A stretch of DNA of 45,629 nt from positions 1 through 45,629 of the forward strand of contig JBBHKE010001136.1 in the NCBI GenBank assembly GCA_037447655.1. Reading direction: 5' to 3'. The stretch comes from Zygnema cylindricum (Eukaryota > Streptophyta > Zygnematophyceae > Zygnematales > Zygnemataceae). Under the pieces are notes generated by a model, which was given only the letters and a program-made list of their open reading frames with translations, searched no databases and was not told the DNA's origin. Below are positions 21,329 to 31,224 of this stretch, in pieces. The position numbers were made by a program, and so were the translations under genes. Position 1 is the stretch's first letter. The number at the start of each line of letters is the position of its first letter.

Positions 21329-24300
21329 ATGTTACCAAACAACAGATTACTGGCTTACTGTATCCCTTCTTTCTTTTTATTAGTTTTCTCTACTTGTTTG
21401 GAAACGTCAACAAGTGCATCTTCTTCACTCAAATCTTCTAATCCAGGACATCTCACCTTTCCTTTGGTTCATAAGTATGCCGAACTTCCTGGAAGCTCTC
21501 AAAATGGAGCCATGTCCTCCCACCATCACTCAATTCTTCGAAATCACGACACAAAACGACGAGGTCGATTGCTAGCAAACGCAAAATTCAATAACAATAA
21601 AGCAGAAATTGCTTTGGGTGGAAACACGGATCCACAAATAGCCGGGTAAGTTCGGAAGTTTACAGAAAGCATCACATTTAGGTCTAGGGTTTGACATCCA
21701 TATAATTCGCATTTTTTTACTAGTGTTCAGGTTAGGGTTTCCATCGAAAAGTATCACCATTTGGATTTTTTTATTGGTAAATGGTGCTCTGATAACTCTA
21801 TTGTGTATTGATCATATGCAATCGGTGCAAATGTTTTTTCAAGTTCAACGTTGACTTGACATTTGTAGAATGCAATCTATATTCTCTAACAAGGGGATGT
21901 CGATCACCTTTAGGAAATCATGTAAAAAAGTTCAATGTTTACTATGATTGGTCTAGTATAGTGTGGATTGGAAATTAGTTGTAGCCGCATAAATTTTCCC
22001 TCAAATTACAAGGAAAGTAAAAGTTTTTCTGCATTCGCCATGACTTTGTTGACTTAAGTTTGTTCCATACTTAGCATGGTGAATCAGATAATGTTTTAAT
22101 GTCAATAGTCCAATGTATGGAGTGGGATGGATTGAATGGGCACTATAAAGGGTGAAAAGTTATAAATATTTTCTACTCCTGTTTTTTGCGTAGGAACAAT
22201 TCACAATTTTATAGAACATCTGAATAGAAACAACGGATAAGCATTCATCAATAACTACTCATGTGAGACAAATGAGTAATTATTTGACTTTGATTTGATG
22301 GAACCCTTGCCTTAGACTTACAAAGTGTGAATTCTGTCATTTTCGTAAAGTTCCCTTTGGCCTATTTTCACTGATTAATTGTGCTAAAAAGAATAGACCT
22401 TGGATATTCTTATAACTATGATGTGTCACTATTCTTCTATTTAATGTGTTCTACATCAAGCAAAAACAACAATATATTGTCTAGTCTGCCACTGAGTTTG
22501 TTATTAATTAGGGTAGTGTTTTCGGATGTTGTTCCTTCTTTAGGCTTTATTGGGCGACAATAAGTTTGGGAACGCCGGCAACTAGTTATAAAGTACAAAT
22601 TGACACAGGTTCTGATGTAACGTGGATCCAATGTCAACCATGTTCTTCCTGTTCTAAGTCTTCCCAACTTATCAAGGTATTCCACTCGTGTCTTTCTTTG
22701 CGCGTCGCCATGTTTCACATATCCCACTTTTTTACATTTTCATGAGTGTTTTTAACACTCGAATTGCTTTTTCTATTTTCCTTGGCTTGTATTACAGCAA
22801 AAGTCCCCATTTGTTTGCTGCATTGTTTAATAAGTTCAAAAATTGCATGGCTGTTTTCTAGTAGGTTTTTTCTCAACTGTATCTAGCATATAATTGAACA
22901 AAGAAATTTATGTAGGCTAATGTCTTTAAACATCTGTAAGGTTAAAATATCACTCAGTCACGTGAAAAACCCTAAAAAGTCCTGTGTGAGGTTGTTGTTT
23001 TCTTTGAACAATGTTTTACTTGATTTCCAGTGGTATGTGTATGGTTTTTCTTGGAACAGCTGGCAACGCCATTTTCCCCCGAAAACTCATCCACTTCATC
23101 TATTTTGGCCTGCATGGATTCCGACTGCACTGTTTTGCAAAGCACTCAAAGCAATTTAGGAACAGGATGTTCCACTGTGGATGAGAGCGATGATAGGTGC
23201 TATTATAAATTATTGTATGGAGACGGTTCATCTACTAATGGCTACGCAGTGACTGACAAGATGCATTTTGCCTCTCGTGAAGGGTCTACAACAGACTATT
23301 CTGTTTCCTTCGGGTGAGTGAGTGAGTCTCGTGCAGCCTTTTCGTATTTTTAGTGTTTGAAGCCTTAAGGATGAATATGACTAGCAGTATATCCACGAGG
23401 AGAGGTGAGAGGGATGGAGGGAGAGGGAGGGAGAGGGTGAGGGAGGAACGGAGAGGGAGGGACGGAGTGGGAGGGAGAGGGAGGGGGGAGGGAGAGAGGG
23501 AGGGAGAGAGGGAGGGAGGGAGATCGGAGAAGAGGGGGAGAGCGGTAGAGAGAGAGCTGAGTTCGAGCAGATCTAAGGAAGTCACTTTATCGTAGTGTGA
23601 GTTTTAACAGGTTACTCTGTTTTGTTTTTTCCATTTTGCAGTTGTAGTTATAACCAATCAGGAGATCTGTTAATGGGAGGTCAGTCAGTGGATGGTTTAA
23701 TGGGACTTGGAAGCGGACCATGGTCTATTTTCAAACAGTTAACTTCTCAAGGGGTTATTGCTGATAGCTTTGCACATTGCCTCGGAGGAGAACAATATGG
23801 AAGAGGATCCCTCATTTTGGGAAACGTGGAGATGGAGAATGCTGTATTTACTCCATTGATTTATAGGTGAGGGTTTTTCTGTTGCATTTTTTATCTCGCA
23901 AATAATGGTGTGGGTGATGGCTATCTTCTCAATGTTAAAGAATTTCAAATAGGATATGATTGCTCCAAAAAATGGACTAAGAGTTCGAAGGAGTTGTAAT
24001 TTTAACGGAGTGGACTGGCAGTAATGACAGCAATTCAGCAAATGAAAAGCAGGTTTTTGACCTTCTATGACAGAAATGTCAACATGCAGCAAACTGCGTG
24101 CTTCACATGTTTGAGGAAATGTATTATTAAGATGGTATTTGTTTTTTCCAGCATTATAAACTGCACCTTTTAGAGAATGGAGAGCTAATTCAGACATTCG
24201 ACCGTAAAAATTTACAAGTTGGTCACAAACAAATCTACATATTTACCTCGTAGGATTCTATATTCAGTCTACTGCATAAAAGAATCAATATTTATAAACC

Positions 24301-24916
24301 CATGGGCAATTTAGTCTTTCTTTATATTCCCAATATATTCGACGAAACGTAAGATGAATGGACTCAAATGTGATCCAATTTTTTGAAAGTTATGGTGGTT
24401 CATAGCTTGCCTCAGTCTGGCTCTTCATTTGAAAGTTAGTCTTTTCCTTTACTGTTGCGCTATGCGTCATATTGAACTTAAGGAAGATTGGAAGATAGAA
24501 AGAGAAATCAGGTCAGAAATCGACAATAAGATCTGGTTAGGCAGAGGGAGGGAGGGAGAGGAAGAGGAAAAGAAGAGAAAACAAGTATAAAACATGCTGG
24601 AAATGGGGAGAATTTTATGGTCAGAGGGAGAGGGAGAGGGAGAGAGAGAGAGGGGGAGGGGGAGGGGGAGGGGGAGGGAGAAAAAAAAAATTGATCAACT
24701 GATTATGGATTTGGGAAAATTTTGTGGTTGGTCTTTGTTGAAACCAGTGGGCATTACTTTGTCAATGTAAATGGAATGAGTGTGGGGACAACAAAGTTGA
24801 GAACAGTTACGAGGAGCTCTTTTGGATCGATTGAGAACGGCCAAGGAGTTATTTTTGACAGTGGGACATCTCTCGCTTTGGTTCCAAACCAAGTATATAC
24901 TGCAGTGGTCCGTGAA
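21329..24916 (+). CDS. A1-family aspartic protease, 3'-truncated (five exons visible)
   Basis: Exons 21329-21645, 22544-22676, 23060-23313, 23642-23866 and 24748-24916 join in phase to 366 codons. A hydrophobic signal segment (about residues 8-23) and a pro-region precede the first catalytic motif, DTGSDVTW, with Asp126. Then come a YGDGSSTNGY flap-like stretch (203-212), Cys-rich spacing, and the second catalytic motif FDSGTS with Asp347. This is the architecture of plant secreted or membrane-anchored pepsin-like proteases, which act extracellularly or in the endomembrane system. Such proteins usually run 100 or more residues past the second Asp. Here the donor after residue 366 (GAA/GTACGT) leads into a CTCCCT tract and then the foreign 852-bp repeat, and no further protease exon is found before 31 kb. 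The gene therefore looks broken, although both catalytic Asp are present. If the last intron is retained, the frame runs on to the stop at 25079-25081. Confidence 0.85.
23399..23546 (+). repeat. Polypurine (GGGAGA)n tract in protease intron 3
   Basis: Runs of GGGAGAGGGA and GGAGGGAGG in the intron between exons 3 and 4. Multiple GGG runs could form G-quadruplex or triplex structures. Confidence 0.9.
24540..24680 (+). repeat. Polypurine (GGGAGA)n tract in protease intron 4
   Basis: Two clusters, 24540-24585 and 24622-24680, the latter of GGGAGA and GGGGGA units, just upstream of the exon 5 acceptor. Confidence 0.88.
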
Positions 24917-25004
24917 GTACGTTGTTCCTCTGTTTCCTTTTACCTTCTCAGTCTGAACTTTGTTTCTTCTCTGTCTAATCTTTGTTTTTTTCCCTGCTAT
25001 CCCT

Positions 25005-25042
25005 CTCTCTCTCTCCCTCTCCCTCTCCCTCTCCCTCTCCCT
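25005..25042 (+). repeat. CTCCCT tract at the breakpoint of the 852-bp repeat
   Basis: At least five consecutive CTCCCT-type hexamers end exactly where the duplicated block (GAGAAAAAACC) begins at 25043. The minus strand is G-rich, with regularly spaced GGG. Confidence 0.92.
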
Positions 25043-25458
25043 GAGAAAAAACCAGAAGAGAATAAGAAACCTGCAAACTAACCGTTGGTGTCAACAGAAG
25101 AAGCAAACCGGGATGTGACTTGTACATACATGCAAAAACATGGAACTATAAAGCTGGCGAAACTGCCCATAAAAGTATGGACTGTGAATTTCAGGTGTGA
25201 TAAAAATAGAGTATCGAAACAAAAAAACTGATACATAGAAACAAAGAAACGAATAAGAGATGACTTGTCAAAATTAGATTAAATTTGATTAGATGAGCTG
25301 GGGATGAAATGAAGGTGATATTGTTATCCCTCTTCTATTCTCCAAATTTCCCCCTTCGTGCTGGCCTTTTCTTCTTTGACCATTAGTCTCCTTTTCTCTG
25401 TTGAAAGTGGGCTAGTCCCGCTTTCCTCTGCAATATAAGACGAAAAATATATGTACTA

Positions 25459-25675
25459 CACCGCCAATCGTTATTAGCGTGTAAGTTTTTTTAGCGCATA
25501 CGAATAATTAGCGTGGTTTAGGCTAATTGGGAATTTGGAAATTTTCGAAGAAATCCTCTATTCTAATTGAGAATTAGGGTTGTTTTTAAATAGTGTGGAT
25601 AATTATATTTGAGAATTAAAAAAGAATAAAGCGGGACGGAATTAGGCTACACAACGCTAATAACGATTGGCGGTG
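25459..25675. mobile_element. TA-flanked MITE (copy of 19717-19933)
   Basis: Same element and flanks as at 19717-19933, carried here by the 852-bp duplication rather than by an independent insertion. Confidence 0.85.
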
Positions 25676-25682
25676 TACAGTA

Positions 25683-25890
25683 CACAGCCAATCGTTATTA
25701 GCGTTGTGTACGCTAATTACGTCCCGCTTTTTTTTTCTCAAATAGGGTTATCCACACTATTTAAAGGAACCCTAATTCCTAATTAGAATAGACGATTTCT
25801 TCGAAAATTTCCAAATTCCCAATTAGCGTAAACCACGCTAATTATTCGTATACGCTAAAAAAACTTACACGCTAATAACGATTGGCGGTG
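25683..25890. mobile_element. TA-flanked MITE (copy of 19941-20148)
   Basis: Same element as at 19941-20148, carried by the duplication. TACAGTA separates it from the previous MITE. Confidence 0.85.
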
Positions 25891-26005
25891 TACTGCACAC
25901 CGCCAATCGTTATTAGCGTGGGAGTTTGATTTGCGTATAATAATAATTACAGGGGTGTACGCTATTTAATAATTTGAAAATTTTGGAAAAAATCATACAT
26001 TCTAA

Positions 26006-26701
26006 GGGCGTGTTCCCATGTGTTCAAGTAATGGGTTTTTTCCGTCGTTTTCACAGAAAATGGGACTTCCAACGAGAAAATATTACGCCGTACAAAAAAT
26101 GGGCAAAAACACAAGTACATTTTGCGTCATTTTGGAACTTGGAAGGTACGGTAATTTGGCGTTATTATCATCGCGACCCACTTCCAGCTCATCTTCACAC
26201 TTGCACTGGAATCAAATCGCGATCTGATTTTAGTCAAAATACTACCCTATTGACGAATGGAAAACCTAGATTGCACGCGTCAAACGTTTTCAATTTTTTT
26301 TTTGCGGTTGGGAGAGTACACGAAAAAAAAGGTGTTTGTCCGTTTGCTTATGTTGTCCACTTGTGGGCGTCTACAAATGTCATTTTGTAGACGTAGGCGA
26401 TTGCTTATGTCGTTCACGTGTGGGCTTCAACAAATGACAGCCGGCGTCGACAATTGTCCCAGTATGTCAGGATCTCTTTGCGGCGTACAAATGTCGGCAG
26501 TTTGTTCCGAGATCGTTGGCGTCTACAAATGTCAGCAGTTTGGGTTTCGCAAGTATTGGCGACGTGTACAGCTGCCACATATTCAAAATAATGAACGCGC
26601 AAGTAACGATTCACATAGGCACACTTTGAAAAGTACACCGTAAAATCAGCGCTAAATTCCAAAATAACGTTTCAAAATATCGGTTACATGGGAACACGCC
26701 C
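26006..26701. mobile_element. PIF/Harbinger-like MITE, GGGCGTGTTCCCATGT family, copy 1
   Basis: Inverted termini GGGCGTGTTCCCATGT, with a TAA target duplication on both sides (26003-26005 and 26702-26704). The 3-bp TWA duplication and GGG terminus are typical of PIF/Harbinger (Tourist-like) elements. The interior is rich in TACAAATGTC-type motifs. Non-coding, 696 bp. Copy 2 is at 28271-28966, in inverted orientation. Confidence 0.88.
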
Positions 26702-26704
26702 TAA

Positions 26705-27483
26705 GGGTGCGTCTCTATGTGCTTAAGTAAGGGTTTTTTTCTGTCGTTTTCCTGTAAAACTTAGAGCCGTACCGCGTAAGTTTCAACCGTACAACAAAAT
26801 AGAAAAAAAGAGAAGTACATTTTGCGTCATCATCGGATTTAAAATGTACTACATCTTGTCGTCTTGTGTTCTTCGACCCACTTCGACGACAAAAAACGTC
26901 ATCTTCAACCTTATCTTTAAAATACAGGGCCGATGTGTTTTGAAATTAAGGTTTTTCTATAAACAAATAGGAACACGTATTCGCACGTGTACTGTTTTGT
27001 TCAAAAAATTCAAACGGTTTCAAGCGACGTGGAAGTGTACACGATTCGCTATGTTTTGTCCGTTTTTGTTAAATACGACAAAGAGAATTACACAGTTTGT
27101 TTTGTTTTGTCCGTTTCCATCCGGTACGGATTTTTTTTTTGCAGGGGTCTCAAGGTTCCGATGCCATTTCATGTCGAGCTGACAATAGACGAAAAGTCAA
27201 AACGCATCTTCTTCAACGGTGAAACGGCACAGGCTGGAGGGCGGTAGGTCTACAATGTCACGAAAAATCACGCGACGTCACAAGCAGTTACGAAAAATGA
27301 CGTGGGTCATCACAGATTGTAGACGTTGACAGCCGTCACGGGCATTGTCGACGTATACAATCGTCACGCCCTAAGTGACAATTTCGTTTGGTACACATAG
27401 GGACACCCGAAATCCGGGTCCGCCAGATCTGCGCTAAAAAACAAAAAAAAAACTCTAAGTTTGAAGTACATAGAGACGCACCC
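26705..27483. mobile_element. PIF/Harbinger-like MITE, GGGTGCGTCTCTATGT family
   Basis: Inverted termini GGGTGCGTCTCTATGT at 26705 and its inverse ending at 27483, flanked by TAA on both sides. Its left TAA is the right TAA of the previous element, so the two are immediately adjacent. An exon-like segment with a strong acceptor lies inside at about 27145-27247. Confidence 0.87.
27145..27247 (+). other. Exon-like segment inside a MITE (possible captured coding sequence)
   Basis: A T10-GCAG acceptor is followed by a frame reading GLKVPMPFHVELTIDEKSKR, then IFFNGETAQAGGR and a TAG stop. GTAGGT at the end could also be a donor. The composition is coding-like and unlike the element around it. I do not recognise the source gene. 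It may be a Pack-MITE type capture or chance. Confidence 0.3.
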
Positions 27484-28238
27484 TAATTGTTTGATTATGG
27501 TAATTTGGATCTTTGAAAAAAAAAACGTCGGTCGCAAACATGCTTACACTAATATAGGTCTCCGTACATAATCTGACAAATCGTACACAAATCGTACATT
27601 CACTCGGTCGAAATGCGGCTGTCGGACGAATATGTGGGAGCGGGATTTTTTACGACCTGGGTTCTTTTCCTCTTTAGAACGCACATTATCATGCGTCTGC
27701 GGTTACTAAAACTATTTTTTTGTAATTTTTAACTTAGGGTGAAGTTCCATCATACGTTTCTGTATTTGTACGGCCAACTCTACAGACCGGGTCGATTGAG
27801 CCGAAGTTCCATCACGTAGAGTCTGTAAGCCACGTGTTCAAAATTGATTGGCGCCACGCAAGCTACGATCCGATATTGAATATCTTTCATATTTTTAGCA
27901 CCGACAAACTTAACTTCAAATCTTGACTTGCGTACCATGTACCTGCGTACGACGTGACCATACGACAAAACTTTTATACATTTTGCAGACGACGCCAGCT
28001 CATTTTTTAGGGTTTCAGTTTTCGAACATAACGAAAGTCCTTTGACAGAAATAGTGTGATGAACAAAAGTTACCGAAAATAGCGTGACGAAGGAATGTTA
28101 CGAAATTTCGTTTTTAGTTTCGTTTATATTTTGGAAACCGCGTGTCATGTGGAAATATTAAGATTTTTCGTTGGTTTTCCATCATGACACGTAGCTTAAT
28201 TGTCCACCGTGTCACAAATTTTTTTTTTCTGTGTATGC

Positions 28239-28263
28239 CAACCCACCTCGTCGAGGTGGGTTG
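28239..28263. repeat. Near-perfect palindrome, 12-bp arms with a 1-nt centre
   Basis: CAACCCACCTCG, a single T, then CGAGGTGGGTTG. It lies just left of the nested MITE's TAA. It could extrude as a cruciform or mark a former element end. Confidence 0.9.
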
Positions 28264-28270
28264 AGTCTAA

Positions 28271-28966
28271 GGGCATGTCCCCATGTAACCGATATTTTGA
28301 AACGTTATTTTGGAATTTAGCGCTGATTTTACGGTGTACTTTTCAAAGTGTGCCTATGTGAATCGTTACTTGCGCGTTCATTATTTTGAATATGTGGCAT
28401 CTGTACACGTCGCCAATACTTGCGAAACCCAAACTGCTGACATTTGTAGGCGCCAACGATCTCGGAACAAATTGCGGACATTTGTACGCCGCAAAGAGCT
28501 CCTGACATACTGGGACAATTGTCCACGCCAACTGTCATTTGTTGACGCCCACACGTGAACGACATAAGCAATCGCCTACGTGTACAAAATGACATTTGTA
28601 GACGCCCACAAGTGGACAACATAAGCAAACGGACAAACAAATTTTTTTTCGTGTATTCTCCCAACTGCAAAAAAACAAATGAAAACTTTTGACGCGTGCA
28701 ACCCAAGATTTCTATTCGTCAATAGGGTAATATTATGATTAAAAGCAGGTCGCGATTTGATTTCATTGCAAGTGTCAAGATGACGTGGAATTTGGTCGCG
28801 ATGATAATACTGCCAAATCGTCGTACCTTTCAAGTTCCAAGATGACGCAAACTGTATTTGAGTTTTTGCCCATTTTTCGTACGGCGTAATATTTTCAAGT
28901 AAGGAGTCCCATTTTCTGTGTAAACGACGGAAAAAAACCCTTACTTTAACACATGGGGACACGCCC
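28271..28966. mobile_element. PIF/Harbinger-like MITE, GGGCGTGTTCCCATGT family, copy 2 (inverted)
   Basis: Termini GGGCATGTCCCCATGT and its inverse, with a TAA target duplication at 28268-28270 and 28967-28969. The interior is the reverse complement of 26006-26701 with moderate divergence. It is nested within the TTA-flanked element 27737-29164. Confidence 0.88.
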
Positions 28967-29356
28967 TAACAGAGAAAATTGAAGCGAACTCATCGCAGAT
29001 GAACATCCGACGGCCAGTATTACCTCCAAGACCTCCGGAGAGTATCGGCAAGATTCTCTGTAATGTTGGTTTTCGTATAAAAACAAAATAGGCGGTACGA
29101 TCTGGTACGGAGAGTCGCGGATTTCTGTTAGAAACGCCACTTTTCGCTTGATGGAACTTCACCCTTAAAAAGGTACATTTATGTTTGGTCTGACACTGAC
29201 CGTACACAACTCTATTTAAGAGACATCGCACTGAAAATAACCCTAAATAGAATAAATAAAAAAATAGAGTGAACTACACTAATGGAGAATAAAAAATATA
29301 AAAAGCGGGATGGAATTAGTGTACACAACGCTAATAACGATTGGCGGTGTACTGTA

Positions 29357-29570
29357 CACCGCCAATCGTTATTAGCGTGTAAGTTTTTTTAGCACATACG
29401 AATAATTAGCGTGGTTTACGCTAATTGGGAATTTGAAAAATTCGAAGAAATCGTCTATTCTAATTAGGAATTAGGGGTTTTTTAATTAGTGTGGATATTT
29501 ATTTTTGAGAATAAAAAATAAAAAAGTGGGACGGAATTAGCGTACACAACGCTAATAACGATTGGCGGTG
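29357..29570. mobile_element. TA-flanked MITE, CACCGCC family
   Basis: Termini CACCGCCAATCG and CGATTGGCGGTG, with TA at 29355-29356 and 29571-29572. Length 214 bp. The 7-mer TACTGTA separates it from the preceding element end. Confidence 0.85.
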
Positions 29571-29721
29571 TAGTGTACTGTGGTATATGCAAAACATTTT
29601 TTTTTTAAACAAATTACATGAACGGTTAAACAGGCCACGTCATTGAGCACTGAATTCAAACGAATAAAAACTCCACGGTAATAATTCCCTTGACGCTATC
29701 AACGATACACGGTGTACTCTA

Positions 29722-29939
29722 CACCGCCAATCGTTATTAGCGTTGTGTACGCTAATTCCGTCCCGCTTTTTTTTTTTTTTATTCTCAAATAGAGTTATCC
29801 ACACTATTTCAAAGAAAACGTAATTCCTAATTAGAATAGACGATTTCTTCGAAAATTTTCAAATTCCCAATTAGAGTAAACCACGCTAATTATTTGTATA
29901 TGCTAAAAAAAACTTACACGCTAATAACGATTGGCTGTG
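29722..29939. mobile_element. TA-flanked MITE, CACCGCC family
   Basis: Termini CACCGCCAATCG and CGATTGGCTGTG, with TA at 29720-29721 and 29940-29941. Length 218 bp. A diverged element end (GATACACGGTGTA) lies just to the left. Confidence 0.82.
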
Positions 29940-30218
29940 TACCGTATACCGTACAGTACAAGACCCCAATTCTAGGGTAAAATCGCCGTTGTAACGAAGA
30001 GGCCCTTCGTCAACCTGCCGTAGGTACTGTAGCACTGGCAGCAAATAACGAGATTTTAATGGCCGAATGTTTTGTTTTTAGGCGTAACGAAGGGGTTACC
30101 CTTAGCTTTCAGCCCGGTCTGGGCGGACGGGTCGAAACCGAACTTGTCAGAACCACGATAAATCGGTTATACTCCATATTGTATCTGTACGAGGTCACGG
30201 TTACATGCTACAGTTCTG
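29940..30218. other. Intergenic, no gene recognised
   Basis: Short stretch between two MITEs with GTACAGTAC-like motifs. No supported coding exon. Confidence 0.4.
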
Positions 30219-30589
30219 TAGTGTTGTGTGTAACTGTAGTACTTTAGTAGCCTCTTACCGATATCTGACCTGTACCATTTTGATCTACGGATAGTCGATA
30301 TATCGTCATGACATATTGGTGAGGTAATCATCGCGATGAATTGCCAATACATCGGTAAAGCAAACCGACAATTATCGGCCAATAATCATCGCGATAACTG
30401 TACGGTACAGACAGTGCGCTTGTGTTGTTATTTTCACGGACCCGAGTGTGAAAACAACACCACGCCCCGCCAAAACCGATATATCGCAATTATTTTTTGC
30501 TTGTCCCGGAGCGATATATCGCGTACCCTTAACGTTCGATAACTGATAGTATTGATATCGAGCTATCGCGAGGCCGATGCACAATACTC
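30219..30589. mobile_element. Diverged hAT-like MITE copy D, 371 bp
   Basis: The left terminus TAGTGTTGTGTGTAAC and right terminus GATGCACAATACTC are related to copies A-C. The flanking 8-mers CAGTTCTG and CAGTATTG match at six of eight positions. The interior holds the same CGATA, GATATATCG and TATCG motifs but lacks the GC-richer middle section, so it is an internally deleted, older member. Confidence 0.65.
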
Positions 30590-31224
30590 CAGTATTGCAT
30601 ACTTCCAGTATTACTGCAATTTCGATTTAAGTGCGGCAAACCGTATTTAATTATTTATACAATTATACTTTACGGTAATACTGTACTATTGTTCTGAAGT
30701 GTGGGTACCGTTCGGGGAGGGCCGAAAAACGTGGGAGGAAAATTCAAAATTGTCAACGGTAATGTGTGACAGAGGGTGATCGCTCTTTCGAAGGTTCCTA
30801 ATCTGGGCTTCTTTGAGTTCTTGGTGGACGACTTTCAATTACTGTACTGTTCCGTACTGGAGTGCGTATAATTAGATAGGAAGTTGCTCTGTGGACACAC
30901 CCTGTTGGGTGAACGTGGCGCAATATGTGCCCTAGATGTGTACATTTTCGTACGGATTTTCTGAAGGGTGTTCACCTACAGTTTGGGTGTCCACAAGCAG
31001 CTGCCTAGGATAATCCTGTTTAGAGTACTATTGTTCCTGCAGACTCCTGCTTCCCTTTTGTTCATCCTTCCGCTTTCCTTTCTGCAAGCTGTTTGCCCAC
31101 CCTTCTGCTTTCCTTTCTGCTATCCGTCCTTTCATCCTTCTGCTTTCCTTTTGTTTGTTTTGGTTTCCGTTTTTTTGCTCTGGTTTCGAATTCCTTCCTT
31201 CCAGTTTTTTTGTGTTTGCTCACA
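30590..31224 (+). promoter_or_regulatory. Upstream/5' UTR region of the HIT4-like gene
   Basis: The region before the HIT4-like start has no other recognised gene. From about 31030 it becomes a T/C-rich leader (CCTTTCTGC repeats), as in many plant 5' UTRs, and leads to CACAATG at 31221-31227. Confidence 0.4.

Larger units (their letters stand above)
25043..25894 (+). repeat. 852-bp dispersed repeat, copy 2
   Basis: Second copy of 19301-20152. It lacks the splice acceptor of the orphan exon, because a CTCCCT tract replaces the sequence upstream. It contains the two MITEs 25459-25675 and 25683-25890, in the same order as copy 1. Since both copies share both MITEs and look identical, the duplication is young. 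Confidence 0.93.
27737..29164. mobile_element. PIF/Harbinger-like element, GGGTGAAGTTCCATCA family, split by a nested MITE
   Basis: Inverted termini GGGTGAAGTTCCATCA at 27737 and its inverse ending at 29164, with TTA on both sides (27734-27736 and 29165-29167). The element at 28271-28966 is inserted in it. Without that insert it is about 730 bp and non-coding. Confidence 0.85.
25898..29349. mobile_element. Split TA-flanked MITE hosting a nest of younger elements
   Basis: The left end CACCGCCAATCGTTATTAGC (25898 on) and the right end ending GATTGGCGGTG at 29349 are the termini of one CACCGCC-family element. The body is cut open by the TAA/TTA-flanked elements listed separately. The right flank is TA; the left is CA (mutated TA). 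Removing the inserts leaves about 110 bp on the left and up to about 440 bp on the right. Confidence 0.7.

Noticed and set aside
26257-26643. Frames of 80-128 residues repeated at 28310-28706
   Set aside because: They are the two inverted copies of the same MITE; the frames are antisense or shifted versions without coding signature.
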